64,000 nucleotides of DNA from CBDDDW01 sp965226805 (GCA_965226805.1 CBDDDW010000026.1:1-64000), one strand, 5' to 3'. Shown: positions 1 to 10,948, numbered from the stretch's first letter. Numbers and translations: made by a program. Notes: generated from the sequence alone by a model not told the origin.

Positions 1-455
1 TGTCCCCAGTTGGTGTCGTTGCCTGCGTCGATGAGCCACTGATGCCGCCCGCCCGGCAGCCACTCTGCCATGGCCCTGCGTGCGGCGGCGTTGTCGGCGC
101 AGCCGATGAACAGTCCGTGGCCATAGGCCGGAAGGCCGGGCCAACTGTGCCCATGGGAGTCAGAGTCGCCCTCCCGAAAGGGATAGACCGAGTAGCCGAT
201 GGGACGCCCGTAAGTACTGGCCAACCTGTCGGCCAGGGCCTGGCTCTTGAACTTCCCCACATCTGCTGCGTAGAAGTTCTGCCGAAGTAGGTTGTGGGGC
301 TCCACCCGGTCGTGGTCGACCAGGACAATGGTGGCATCCCTTCCTTGGAAGAGTCGGCAGAGGCCCTCGGCCACGAAGCCGCCGGTCCCGCCGCAGCCGA
401 CCACAGTGATCCAGGGTTTGTCCAGCAGGAACGCGTTGTCCAGGTAGTAGGGCAT
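1..455 (-). CDS. PRTRC-type ThiF/E1-like protein, C-terminus outside window
   Basis: The minus-strand reading frame opens with MPYYLDNAFLLDKPW and runs off the window. An N-terminal Rossmann nucleotide-binding loop (VVGCGGTGGF, about residues 18-27) is followed by the E1 signature DHDRVEPHNLLRQNF and a GKFKSQALADRL segment, as in ThiF/MoeB/E1 adenylating enzymes that activate ubiquitin-like proteins. The start is set by AGGAGG lying within the last codons of the upstream JAMM gene, with the ATG 2 bases after that gene's stop, so the two genes are translationally coupled. The pairing with a JAMM protease matches the PRTRC cassette (prokaryotic ThiF-related) known from plasmids and integrated elements. 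The ubiquitin-like partner would lie outside the window. The role is inferred from family and context. Confidence 0.8.
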   Translation of the reverse strand, partial: MPYYLDNAFLLDKPWITVVGCGGTGGFVAEGLCRLFQGRDATIVLVDHDRVEPHNLLRQNFYAADVGKFKSQALADRLASTYGRPIGYSVYPFREGDSDSHGHSWPGLPAYGHGLFIGCADNAAARRAMAEWLPGGRHQWLIDAGNDTNWG

Positions 456-457
456 GG

Positions 458-1072
458 TTACCTCCTTGTTGTAGTTGAGTCCTTTGTGTGTGTTGATACA
501 GGCTCTTCATCCATCAGCTGGACGCCGGGGTCTGGGCCGTCGAACACCTGGGGCCACTGCACCGGGGCGAAGTGGCCGTAGACCCCCACCCGGAGACTCA
601 GCTCCGGTTTAGGGTCTCCCGTTCTCCAGACGACCCCGTAGATTCGGAAGCCTTGCTCGTCCCGGTCGTCGGTGCCTGAGAAGAAGGCGCGTCCATTCCC
701 GTGGGAGTGGAACTCCGCCACCACACCGGCAGGGGGCTCGTACGTGAGGGAAGCGGTGGTCCCGGCCTGCTCTGGCACCACTACCCGGTAGGCGTCCCCG
801 TCCCAGCGCACCGCGAAGAACCGCTCGGTGTCGGGGGTTTCCTGGAACCAGCGCAGCCCCAGCTCGAACAAGTACGCAGGGATGGGGCCGTGGGCCAGTT
901 GTAACTTCTCAGTGACCGGCGCCAGCCCTCGTATCGAACCGGGTGCGGCCAGCACTCGCGCCACCATGTGGGCGCTCTGAGACTGGACGTCGATGCCGCC
1001 CGAGCCCAGCACGTAGTATTGAGTAGGGACGGCGCCGCCAATGGCCGGATTGCTCCGGCTGGTCTGCGCCAT
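458..1072 (-). CDS. PRTRC protein A-like JAMM/JAB metalloprotease
   Basis: About 204 residues. A complete JAMM zinc motif is visible in the second half: EFHSHG, then seven residues after the second His, then S-G-T-D (H-x-H-x7-S-x2-D), followed by DRDEQGFRIYGV, which resembles PRTRC system protein A. JAMM proteases of this class remove or process ubiquitin-like proteins. The gene ends with AGGAGGTAA, whose purine run serves as the ribosome site of the ThiF-like gene. The start is uncertain: ATG at 1072 is chosen, and GTG at 1081 is also in frame. Both lie just downstream of a group II intron domain V, so the original 5' end or leader has probably been displaced by the intron insertion. Confidence 0.75.
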   Translation of the reverse strand: MAQTSRSNPAIGGAVPTQYYVLGSGGIDVQSQSAHMVARVLAAPGSIRGLAPVTEKLQLAHGPIPAYLFELGLRWFQETPDTERFFAVRWDGDAYRVVVPEQAGTTASLTYEPPAGVVAEFHSHGNGRAFFSGTDDRDEQGFRIYGVVWRTGDPKPELSLRVGVYGHFAPVQWPQVFDGPDPGVQLMDEEPVSTHTKDSTTTRR

Positions 1073-1082
1073 CCTTCTCACC

Positions 1083-1116
1083 GAACCGGGCTTGCCACTT
1101 TCATGGCACCCGGCTC
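1083..1116 (-). ncRNA. Group II intron domain V
   Basis: The minus strand reads GAGCCGGGTG, then CCAT, a GAAA tetraloop, GTGGCA and AGCCCGGTTC. This gives the 34-nt hairpin with paired ends, a two-base bulge and GNRA-type loop that is the catalytic core of group II introns. It sits 4 bases after the stop codon of the intron-encoded protein, its normal position after an ORF carried in domain IV. Domains I-III are absent because the upstream side is truncated, so this copy cannot splice. Confidence 0.88.
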
Positions 1117-1120
1117 TCCA

Positions 1121-2403
1121 TTAGACGGTTTGTTGTTGGCTTGGTCGATGTACGGCCTGATGGCACGTCCGGCAGAGCGTGACCAGATTACTGAGTGCGT
1201 GCGACTTCATGCCTTTGGTGTGGTGGACAGCCAAACCTGTCCGTGCGCCACACTGTTGACACTTCATGCCGTCACGCACCTTTGCTCTGAGTCTCCGTTC
1301 GACGATTTCGAGGGGTTCGCCGCGATTGCCGCTGCTGGCCCCAATAATTGCCGCGTAGATGCGCTCGTCCGGGCCGGTTGCTCCCTGTGGATGGTCACTT
1401 GCTGCCGCGGCGTGGCCGGACAGGTAGGGGTGCGGAAAACCCGCCGTGCCCTTCTGCCGGTAGCGTTGGCGGTCAAGTTCCTGTCGGGTGGGGAGCCATT
1501 GGTACGCTTCCAGCGTGTTACCGCCTTCGCGCACCGCAGCATGCCAGCGGATTCTGCCATGGAGCCTCTTGGATTTGCTTCGGATGAGCTGCCCCTTGTG
1601 ACTTCCCTTGTGCTTTTTCCGCAACCACTAGAGGTAGCGGAACCATGCGAAGGTTGTGATCTCGCCGATGTCCCGCACGAAGCTGGTGTACCGGTAGTAT
1701 TCGGCCCACCCTCGCACGATAGCGTTCAGGGTCGTCAGTCGGTTGTACTCGTCCATCCACGTCGAGGTTCTGGAAGTCAGGTCTTTGAGCTTTCGTTTCA
1801 CTCGCTCCTTAGCCTTGGCCATCGGTCGGAGATGCACCGCCCACTTGTCGTTGACCCGCTTGCGCTGGATGTGGAAACCCAGGAAGTCGAAGCCGTCGTT
1901 GACGTGGGTGATGACCGTCTTTTCTTCCGATAGCGTCAGGTGGAGTTCGTTCTCCAGAAAGCGTTGTATGGCCTGTTTGGTCGCCTTGACCTCGGCTTGG
2001 GACGCGTTGCTGACGACCACGAAGTCGTCTGCGTAGCGCACCATCTTGTAGTTGCCGAAGCCCGCCTGCCTTCGCCTTTCGCGGGCTTTTGGGTAGAGGT
2101 CCCACTGTGCCGCCGCCCACTGGTCGAACTCGTTGAGGTAGACGTTGGCTAGCAGCGGGGAGATAACCCCTCCCTGTGGCACCCCGGAGTCGGTGTGGGA
2201 GAAGAGGCCCCCTTCCATCACGCCCGATTTCAGGAACTTCCAGATCAAGTCCAACACAGCCATATCCTTCAGCCTTCTCCGCAGCAGCTTCATGAGCGTC
2301 CGGTGATGGACGGTATCGAAGTAGCTCTGGAGGTCGCCTTCGATCACGTAGTAGTGTTTGGCACGGCTGTTGAACAGGGGCATGATGAGGTCGGACGTAA
2401 ATA
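1121..2403 (-). pseudogene. Truncated group II intron reverse transcriptase/maturase with HNH domain
   Basis: Two in-phase blocks belong to one LtrA-type protein. The first (about 2383-1631) has reverse transcriptase motifs including EGDLQSYFDTV, GVPQGGVISPLLANVYL and the catalytic YADD, then a maturase segment ending WFRYL. An in-frame TAG at 1630-1628 interrupts the protein. Reading continues in the same frame as WLRKKHKG into an HNH endonuclease domain (CQQCGA, HHTKG, LVTLCRTCHQAVH) that stops at 1121. The N-terminal finger region is missing because an IS3-type remnant adjoins at about 2404. The amber codon plus 5' truncation indicates a dead mobile intron. Readthrough cannot be excluded but would not restore the lost N-terminus. 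Confidence 0.85.
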
Positions 2404-2575
2404 GTGGACACCAAACCTTTCATGCTGCTGGTAGTCCGGCATAGAATCTCTGCTCATACGCCGCGGGTGACAGGAACCCCAGCCTGGCCTGGCGGCGCTG
2501 GCGGTTATAGAAGAGCTCGATATATTCCGTGATCTCTCGAGCTGCCTCCTGCCTGCTTCTGTAATGACGGTGGTG
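2404..2575 (-). pseudogene. IS3-family transposase C-terminal remnant
   Basis: The minus-strand frame contains EITEYIELFYNRQRRQARLG followed by FLSPAAYEQRFYA, the typical C-terminal tail of IS3-family OrfB transposases after the DDE domain. Nothing of the catalytic core remains. The lower boundary carries a terminal-repeat-like GTGTCCACTATTT sequence that directly abuts the truncated group II intron frame. The element therefore probably caused the intron's 5' truncation and later decayed itself. It is not closely similar to the two complete IS3-type copies elsewhere in the window. Confidence 0.7.
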
Positions 2576-2693
2576 GGCACAAGTGTACCGTACTGCGAGC
2601 TTTCGAGTTGGTCGTGGCGCTATGAGTAACGGCCGCGGGATGTTCCTCAAGTGTCAGTCTGGACCGGGTGGCTGCTAAGACTTCTTCCCAGTC

Positions 2694-5600
2694 CTATCTC
2701 CGGCTACGTAGCACCACAATTATGAGAACGACTCCGGCGACTACCCCAATCACTACCGCGACGATAACCCACCAGGGAAATCCTTCGTCTCCGCCGTCCG
2801 CCTCGGACGGCGGAAGCTCCGCTGTGGGTGTGGGTGAGGGCGCCGGTGTGTCCGTCGCCGTGGTCGTCGGTGTCGCCACCGGTTCGGGGAGTCCCTGGAC
2901 CGGGTTGTTCAAGACGGCCTGTGCCTGCTTGCCGGAACCCTCGCCGTCAGCGTAAGACGCTGTGACCCGCAGATACTTGTCCGCGTCCAGGTCAACGGGC
3001 GTATAGGTGGAGGAAGACGCGCCGGCCGTATCTTGCCAGTTCGCGCGGTCTGAGGACCTGGCCCACTGCCAGGAGATGTCAGACAGCGAGCCGTCGGGAT
3101 CGCTCAGGGAGACGGTCAACGCGGTCCCGACCTCTGGTTTTTCCAAGGACACCGACACCGTCCCGGCTTCATCCACGTTGCTGACGTCGATGCTCACTTC
3201 AATGAGGTCGTCGATGGTGGAGTCATAGTCGCCGTAGGCGCCCCTGCCATCGTGGACGGAGACGACGACCGTGTACCTCGTAGGCCCGGACTCGTAGTCG
3301 AGCAGGGTCCCGGAGCCGACGGTGATCTGACCGGTGGAGCCGTCTAGGACGAAGGAAGACGCGTCGATCCCCGACAGGGAGTAGGTCAGGACATCGCCGT
3401 CCGGATCCGTCGCGGTGATAGCGTCTCCCACCAGACTGCCCGGCGGCGTGTTCTCGTCGACGGTGAACGTGACGTCGCCTTCGAAGAACGGACCTCTTTG
3501 GGCGGTCCCGACCTCCGGTTGTTCCAGCGACACCGACACCGTCCCGGCTTCATCCACGTTGCTGACGTCGATGCTCACTTCCATGGGCGTGGCCCGAGCG
3601 ATGTTCGAGGGCAGGCCTTCTCCATAGAAATCCACGGCGCGGACCTGGAAGGCGTATTCCACACCGTTGGTCAGGCCTTCCACGGTGGCGGACGTGGTTT
3701 CTGCTCCGCTTGCTAAAAAGGCCCACTGTGGGATGTCCGACACGTAGACCGAACCGAAGTCATCGTTGCCCTCGGGCGCCCCGACCACGATGCTCTGGCC
3801 GTCCAGGGCGACGGAGTTTCCGAACTCGTCGCCCCTTTCTTCTTCGTTGGTGGGTAAGGTGAGCTTGCCCGACTCCGTTCTGTAGTCTTTGTTCGGATCG
3901 TTGGCCCAGACTGCGCCGGCCGGCTTGGTGAAGAGGTAAGCCGCACCGGAACGAAGATCTTCGCCGCATTCGTCGCATTCGTTGATGTTGGCGGTGTACG
4001 CCCCGACGACGATGGAGCCGCCCCGCACCGCAACGGAGTTTCCGAAATGATCTCCCAGTTCGCGGTCGGAAGCGGCGAGCTTGGCCGTCTCAGTGTTGTC
4101 GGCCCAGCCGCCGTCGCCGGTGGGCTCAGTAAAGACGTAAGCTGAACCCTTTTCTCCGTCGCCTTGTTGGGCCCCGACCACGATGGTTTCACCGTCCACC
4201 GCAACGGAGTTCCCGAACCCATCGCCTGCGTGGCCATTGAAAGCGGTGAGCTTGGCCGTCTCTACCCTGTGGGTTTCCCCTGGTTCCGGATCGTTGCCCC
4301 ACACACGGGTCATCGAATTCCTGGTGAAGACATAGGCCACACCCGTATTGGCGTTGTATCCCGGCGCCCCAATCACGATGGTTTCACCGTCCACCGCAAC
4401 GGAGTGACCGAAATAGTTGAATGCGCCGCCGTCGGATGCGGTGAGCTTGGCCGTCTCTACCCTGTGGGTTTCCCCTGGTTCCGGATCGTTGCCCCACACA
4501 CGGGTCATCGAATTCCTGGTGAAGACATAGGCCGCGCCCGCCTTTCCGTTGTGCCAGCGTGCCCCGACCACGATGGTTTCACCGTCCACCGCAACGGAGT
4601 ACCCGAACCAGTCATTCTCCGCGCCGTCGTCGGCAATGAGCTTGACTGGCTCGCTCCACACACCGGTAAGCGGGTCCCTGATGAAAACATAGGCCGCACC
4701 AGCATCGGCGTTATCGTTGGTGTCGTGCTGATACGCGCCGATTACGGCGACGTTGCTCTCCACTGCTACGGAGTACCCGAACCAGTCGTTCTCCGCGCCA
4801 TCGGAGCCGGCAGTGAGCTCGATTGGGCCGCTCCACACACCGTCAACCTCGGTGAAGACGTAGGCCGCACCGGCGTTGGATTTGCTGCCTACGTTGTGCT
4901 TGGGCGCACCAACCACTGCGGTGCCACCAACCACGACGGCGGCATCGTCCACTGCTACCGATGCCCCGAACGCTCCGTTCCTCTCGCCGTCGGAGCCGGC
5001 GGTGAACTTGGTCTGCTCGGGAGGCCGCAGCACCTGGTATCCGGTTAGGGACGAATCGCGCGGGTCATCCCAACTGAGTGTTACCTGGGAATCTCCTGGC
5101 TGAGCGGACAGACCATCGGTCCTGCCCGGCTTCGCACTCATGGGCGTGGCCGCGACGGTTTCGTCGGACGGACGATTGACGGCGGCGTTCACCGAACGCA
5201 CCCGGAAGGCGTACTCTTGGTCGTTGGTCAGATTGAGCACCCGGTAGAAGTAATCCTTGCCGTTGTCGGTCAATTCTGTTGAGACGAAGTCCGTCCACTC
5301 CGCGTCTGAGATGTCCATCGCGTAGGCAAAACCGGGATCATTGTCGTCCTGAGGCGCGCCTGCCAGGAGGGTACCGTCGTCTACTGCGACGGAGTATCCG
5401 AGCCGGTCATTCTGGTCGGGACCGGGGCCGGCGAGATTGAGCGTCTGGCTCCACACCCCTAACTTCCGGGCAAACACGTAAGTCGAACCGGTGTCACGAG
5501 CGGCGTTGTCGCGGTCGTCCAGGTACGCCCCGACGACGGCGGTATTGCCGTCCACCGCAACGGAGTTCCCGAACCCATCGTCTGCGTGGCCATTGGAAGC

Positions 5601-5719
5601 GGTGAGCTTGAGCGGCTGGCCCCACTTGCCGGAGTTCGAATCCCTCGTGAAGACGTAGGCCGCACCAGCATTGGCGTTGGCACCGACGTCGTGCAGGTGC
5701 GCTCCAACCACGACGGCAT
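2694..5719 (-). CDS. Giant surface protein, segment 6 (propellers 6-7, cadherin-like region, C-terminal anchor)
   Basis: Two blades finish propeller 6. Its FnIII return is the irregular EWTDFVSTELTDNGKDYFYRV. A new FnIII start leads through TGYQVLRPPEQ into propeller 7, with seven blades, then QWAFLASGAETTSATVEGL. Next comes a cadherin-like domain (FTVDENTPPGSLVGDAIT ... DPDGDVLTYSLSG) flanked by two copies of a VSIDVSNVDEAGTVSVSLE motif. A Thr/Pro-rich spacer, a transmembrane helix (WWVIVAVVIGVVAGVVLIIV) and VLRSRR end the protein. These features fit C-terminal membrane anchoring with the repeats outside the cell. Confidence 0.85.
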
Positions 5720-5722
5720 TCC

Positions 5723-8024
5723 AACGTCGATGGCCACCGAGACCCCGAATTCGTCGTTCGCCGCGCCGTCGGGGGCAGTGAATTTGGCCCCCTCAGTGTT
5801 GTCGGTCCAGCCGCCGGTGGCAGGCTTGGTGAAGACGTACGCCGCACCGGGCCCCACCTCGACGTTTGCACCGCTCTCCTCGTACTGGGGCTGGTGCGCC
5901 CCAACCACCACGGTATCATCGTCCAGCGACACGGAAATCCCGAACTTGTCGTTCGCCACGCCATCGGAAGCAGTGAGCTTGGCGGTCTCGGTGGCGTCGG
6001 CCCAGCCGCTGTTCCCGGGCTTGGTGAAGACGAAGGCGGCGCCGGAATCAGCGTCGTCGTCATTGGCGTTGTCTAGGTGCGCTCCTACGACCACTGTTTC
6101 GCCGTGCACTGCCACGGAGATTCCGAACTCGTCGTTCTCCGCGGCGTCGGAAGCCGTTAGCTTGGCCTTCTGGCCCCATATACCGGAGACCCTGGTGAAG
6201 ACGTAGGCCGCGCCTTCGTCGTTGTCGTTTTCATCGGCGTCGTTTTGGTGTGCGCCCACGACGATGGTCTCGCCGTCGATAGCGACAGAGATTCCGAATT
6301 CATCGTTCGCCGCTGGGACGGAGGCGGTGAGCTTGGCTGCTTGGCTCCACACGCCGTCGTCGTCGTCGTCGGCCTCGGTGAAGACGAAGACGTAGGCCGC
6401 GCCGGCGTTGCTGTTGCTCCCCGGGGCCCCAACCACCGCGGTGTCGCCATCTATCGCTACCGAATACCCGAACTCGTCGTCGTCAGCACCGTCATCGTCG
6501 GTCAGCTTGCTCTGGGGAAGGTGCAATAGCTGGTGCTTGTCTATCGGCCGATCCGTGGTTTCGACCGTCAGATTCCAGTGGAACGTCGCCTGGGCGTCGC
6601 CGCTGGTAGTGCCGAGCCCGGTGGGCTTATTTGGCACATCGATGATCGTCACGTCGCGGAAGGAGGAAGAGAAGCCCGAGAGCATGCCGCTGTTGACGGC
6701 CCGGACGGCAAACGTATACATCGTGTCCACCATCAGACCGGAGACGGTGTGGGAGTTAGTGCCGGAATCGCTCCCGGATATGTCGCTCCAATTGGAACCG
6801 CCGTCAGCCGTGTACTGATAGCCGGTGACCGCTAAGCGCTCCGGAGCCATGTTCCACGTTAACTCCACCTGGCCGACGCCGGTCTGCTCGGCATTGAAGA
6901 TTGTCGGCCGGGCGGGGCGGGAGCCGGACGCTGAAGGGGTCGCGTCCTCCTCGTTGGTCGTGTCGCTTCCGATGGTCACGTTCACGGCCCGGACCCGGAA
7001 GGTATAGGGGATCTCGTTGGTCAGACCGGTCACAATGTGGGACCTGGGCGCCCATGTGCTTCCGATGATGTCGGTCCAATCGTCGCCGAAGTCGCCTCCG
7101 GTCTTTTGCTGGTATTGGAACCCCGTAGTCGACGTTTGACTCCCCGAGTAACGCCAACTCAGCTGCACCTGCTCGTCGCCAGCAACGGCAGTGAGCGCGG
7201 TGGGTCTGTCCGCCGACGCTGCAGCTATTGTTACCGACCAAGGGTCGGAAGAAACGCCTTCTCCGGCGCTGTTGATGGCGCGGACCGCGAAGGTGTACGT
7301 GGTGTCCACCACGAGATCGGAGACGGTGTAGGAGGCGGTGGTGGAATGGCTGCCAGTGGCGTCTTTCCAAATTTCGTTTTCGCCGGCGTTGTCCGTGTAC
7401 TCAAACGTGACGATGGTCAGCGGATCGGTGCTCGGCTCCCACTCCAAACGCACCTCGCGTGCGCCAACCTGCACGGCGGAGAAGTTCCTGGGTTTCGCGG
7501 GAGCCGAGGCCGCGCTCGCCGGTTCCGCGGACACCTGATTAGACGGGCCGCTTGCGCCGCCGTCGTTCACCGCGCGGACCGCGAAAGTATGCTCCGCGTC
7601 GTTGGTCAGGCCGGTCGCAAAGTGGGACCTGGTCTCTCCCGTGCTTCCGTCGATGTCGGCCCACACCCGGATGTCATAAAGGTAGGCGGCTCCCGCGTCG
7701 TTGCTACTGTGCCAGTCCGCCCCCACCAGAATCGTGTCCTCGTCTATCGCTACTGACCATCCGAATTTGTCGTCGTCACTGTCGCCAGGTCCAGGAAGCT
7801 TGGCAGCCTCAGAACTGTCTACCCACTCTGCCTTGGGCTTGGTGAACACGTAGGACGAACCCTCTATATCGGTGCCTCCTCCGATATTGTCCTTATGCGC
7901 GCCAACCACTACGGTGTCGCCGTCCACCGAGACCGAACGCCCGAACTCGTCGCCGCCGCTGCGGTCGGAGGCGGTGAGTTGGGCCGTCTCAGTCCCTGGG
8001 CTGTTGGCCCAACCGGTATCGGGC
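5723..8024 (-). CDS. Giant surface protein, segment 5 (end of propeller 5, three FnIII, most of propeller 6)
   Basis: After the frameshift, blades FGRSVSVDGDTVVVG and FGWSVAIDEDTILVG complete propeller 5 at seven. The host FnIII domain resumes with VWADIDGSTGETRSHFATGL. Three ordinary FnIII domains follow. Their inner loops are short (for example QYTADGGSNWSDISGSDSG), which shows what the host loop looks like without an insertion. Propeller 6 enters after DKHQLLHLPQ and has five blades in this segment. A one-base deletion near 5720-5723 breaks the fifth: AIDVGMPSWLE is read in place of AIDVG-NAVVVGAHLHD. Confidence 0.82.
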
Positions 8025-10030
8025 CCCCCTTGGTGAACACGTAGGCCGAACCCGTATCGCCGTCGTCCCCGTAGGCCCCGACCACGATGGTGCCACCGTC
8101 GATTGCTACTGAACGCCCGAATCTGTCCCCTCCGTCGCTTCCACTGCCGAAGTAGGCGGTGAGCTTGGCCACCTCAGTACCTGAGCTGTTCGCCCAGCCG
8201 GTGGCGGGCTTGATGAACACGAAAGCCGAACCCGTACCACTATCGTCTCCGCTCGCCCCAACCACGATCGTGTCACCGTCGATTGCTACCGACCTGCCGA
8301 AATTGTCGGAACCGCTACTCCCGCTGAGCTTGAGGGTCTCCGTTGTGTGGTCGAATTCAGCATCTGCATCGTCCGAATCCGTATCGTTGGCCCAGCCGCC
8401 GGAGGGCTCGTCAAAGACGTAGGCCGAGCCGGAACTGTCGCCATTGTCGTCGTCCAGGTACGCCCCGACCACAATGGTGTTACCGACCACCGCTACCGAA
8501 TTCCCGAACTCGTCGGCCGCCGCGCCGTCGGAGGCTAGGAACCTGGCCGTTTCCGTGGCGTGGTCTTCACCTACATCGTTGGCCCAGCCGCCGGAGGGCT
8601 CGCTGAATACGTATACCGCACCTTTACTGCTTGAGTGGTCGGGAGCGCCAACCACTATCGTGTCGCCATTCGAAGTGTCTTCATGCACCGCCACAGATAA
8701 TCCGAATCTATACTGTGTACCCGGATCGCTGGCTCTGAGCCTGGCCACCGGGCTCGGGCTCCATTTACCGGTCCCTTGGTCCCTGGTGAACACGAAGGCC
8801 GCGCCGGAATTATCGGGGCTGTCCTCCCCGGGCATGCCGACAACGGCGGTGTCGCCGTCTATCGCTACGGCATACCCAAACTCATCGTTCGCCGTCCGGG
8901 TGTCGGCGGTCAGCGTGGGGTGCTCGGCATGCTGCCATAGCTGGTAATTGATGATGGGCGGCGAGCCCCCGGCGGGATCGTCCCAGCTCAGCTCCACCTG
9001 GCTGTCGCCGGCCACAGCGGACAGCACAGTCGGCACCGCTGGCTTCGGCTTTAACGGCATGGCCCTGAGGGGGTCCGAGGGCGGGCCGGCGCCGGCCCCT
9101 TCCACCTTGTCTACCGCGCGGACCTGAAGGCTGTACTCGACCCGGTTGGTCAGACCGGTGACGGTGTGGGACGTGGTCGTCGCGTCGCTATTGGCAATGT
9201 CGGCCCACTGCGGGACCGTCCACAGGTAGACGGCGCCTGAATCGGGGCCGCTGATGCTGGACTGGTAGGCCCCAGCCAGGACGGTGCCGCCGGCCACCGC
9301 AACGGAATACCCTAACCAGTCGCCCTTTCCGCGGGAGGGGCCGGTGAGCTTCGTCTTCTGGCTCCACCCGTTGGAATCCTGGGTGAAGACGTAGGCCGAA
9401 CCGGCACTGCCGATGGTGTTGCCGTCGTAGTCAGTGTGGTCGTCTAGGTATGCCCCAACCACGATGGTGTCCTCGTCATCGTCCACGGCCACGGAAATGC
9501 CGAACTCGTCTCCTCTCGTAGCGTCGGAGGCGATGAGCTTCGGGGTCTCAGTGCCGTCGGCCCAGCCACCGCTCTCGGGCTTGGTGAAGACGTAACCCGC
9601 ACCTTCGTTGTTGTCTTGGTCATCGGCGTCGTTTTGGTGCGCTCCTACGACCACTGTTTCGCCGTGCACAGCCACGGAGATTCCGAACTCGTCGTTGGCC
9701 GCGGCGTCGGAAGCAGTGAGCTTGGCGGTCTCGGTGGCGTCGGCCCAGCCGCCGCTCTCGGGCTTGGTGAAGACGTAGGCGGCGCCTTTGTTGCTGTCGT
9801 TTTGGTGCGCTCCCACGACGATGGTGTCGCCGTCGACCGCCACGGCAATGCCGAACTCGTCGTTCGCGGCGGCGTCGGAAGCGGTGAGCTTGGCCGACCA
9901 GCTCCACGGAGCGGCAGACGAGCTCCTGGTGAAGACGTGGGCCGAACCGGAATTGTCGTTGGTGGCGTCGTCGTCCTGGTAGGCCCCGACAACGGCGGTG
10001 TCGCCGTCTGCCGCCACGGAGATTCCGAAC
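8025..10030 (-). CDS. Giant surface protein, segment 4 (five-blade propeller 4, most of propeller 5)
   Basis: Beginning at AADGDTAVVGAYQDD, this segment holds the remainder of propeller 4, which has only five blades before VPQWADIANSDATTTSHTVTGL. It is the one exception to the seven-blade rule. A further FnIII start (AVPTVLSAVAGDSQVELSW ... INYQLWQ) leads directly to propeller 5, of which five blades lie here. The frame is lost at about 8024-8029, where a run of six C residues on the plus strand turns the expected FTKPDTGWA into FTKGGPIPVG. The downstream frame carries DTGWANSPGTE. This homopolymer position could be a sequencing error. Confidence 0.82.
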
Positions 10031-10040
10031 CCGTCGCCCC

Positions 10041-10931
10041 GAACCCGTCGCCCCGAACCACCGGGTCGTCGGTGGACGCGGTAGTCAGCTTGCCGCCCTG
10101 AATAATCTGGAGCAGTTGGTACTTGTCTATGGTCGAATCTTCGGGGTCAACCCAACTCAGGTCCACCACGGCATCGCCCGCATCCGCGGCGAAACCCGTG
10201 GGCCGGTTCGGTATCGCAAACGTGGGCGTACCACCGACGCGAGCCGAGGCCGAACCCCCGCCTGCGGCGTTCACGCCCCGCACCTGAAAGGTGTGCTCCA
10301 CGTTGTTGGTCAGACCGGTGACGATGTGAGAGGTGGTCGTCGCGGCGCTATCGAGGATGTCGGTCCAACCCGGAATGCGCAAAAAGTAGACCTCACCGGT
10401 ATTGGCCTCGTTCCTGTCATCCGAATACGCACCAACCACGATGGTGTCGCCGCTGACCCCGACGGAATACCCATAGCGGTCACCCGCCTCGCCGGCGGAG
10501 GCGGTGAGCTTGTCCCTCTGGCGCCACCCACCGGCGGAGTCCCGGGTGAAGACGTAGGCCGAGCCAGATAGATCGCCGTTGTCGTCGTCCTGGTGCGCCC
10601 CCACCACGATGGTGTCGCCGTCCACGGCCACGGAGATTCCGAACTCGTCGTTCGCCGCGCCATCATCGGCAGTGAGCTTGGCTACATGCTTCCACACGCC
10701 GGAGACCTCGGTGAATAGGTAAGCCGCACCGCTGCTGGTGTCGTTCTGACGCGCCCCCACCACGATGGTGTCGCCGTCCACGGCCACGGAGATTCCGAAC
10801 TCGTCGTTCGCCGCGCCGTCCACGGCGATGAGCTTGGCCTTCTGGCTCCACACGCCGGAGACCTTGGTAAAGACGTAGGCCGAACCGGCATTGCCGAGGG
10901 TGTTACCGTCGTCGGTGTGGTCGTCGTGGTA
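10041..10931 (-). CDS. Giant surface protein, segment 3 (rest of propeller 3)
   Basis: On the far side of the IS3 insertion the frame resumes with YHDDHTDDGNTLG. With one target copy removed, it joins GAY from segment 2 without a gap. Three further blades (FGISVAV twice, YGYSVGV) bring propeller 3 to seven. The FnIII half resumes as WTDILDSAATTTSHIVTGL. A new FnIII start (PNRPTGFAADAGDAVVDLSW) leads to KYQLLQ and propeller 4. A 14-bp tandem duplication at 10027-10054 then changes the frame within its first blade, giving GFGATGSESPW in place of GFGISVAADGD. Confidence 0.82.
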
Positions 10932-10948
10932 TAAGGTGGACCCCATTA

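Noticed and set aside
5459..10946. Programmed ribosomal frameshifting as the reason for the broken giant gene
   Set aside because: The shift sites differ in kind (14-bp duplication, homopolymer, single bases) and lack a common slippery sequence. Mutation or sequence error is simpler.
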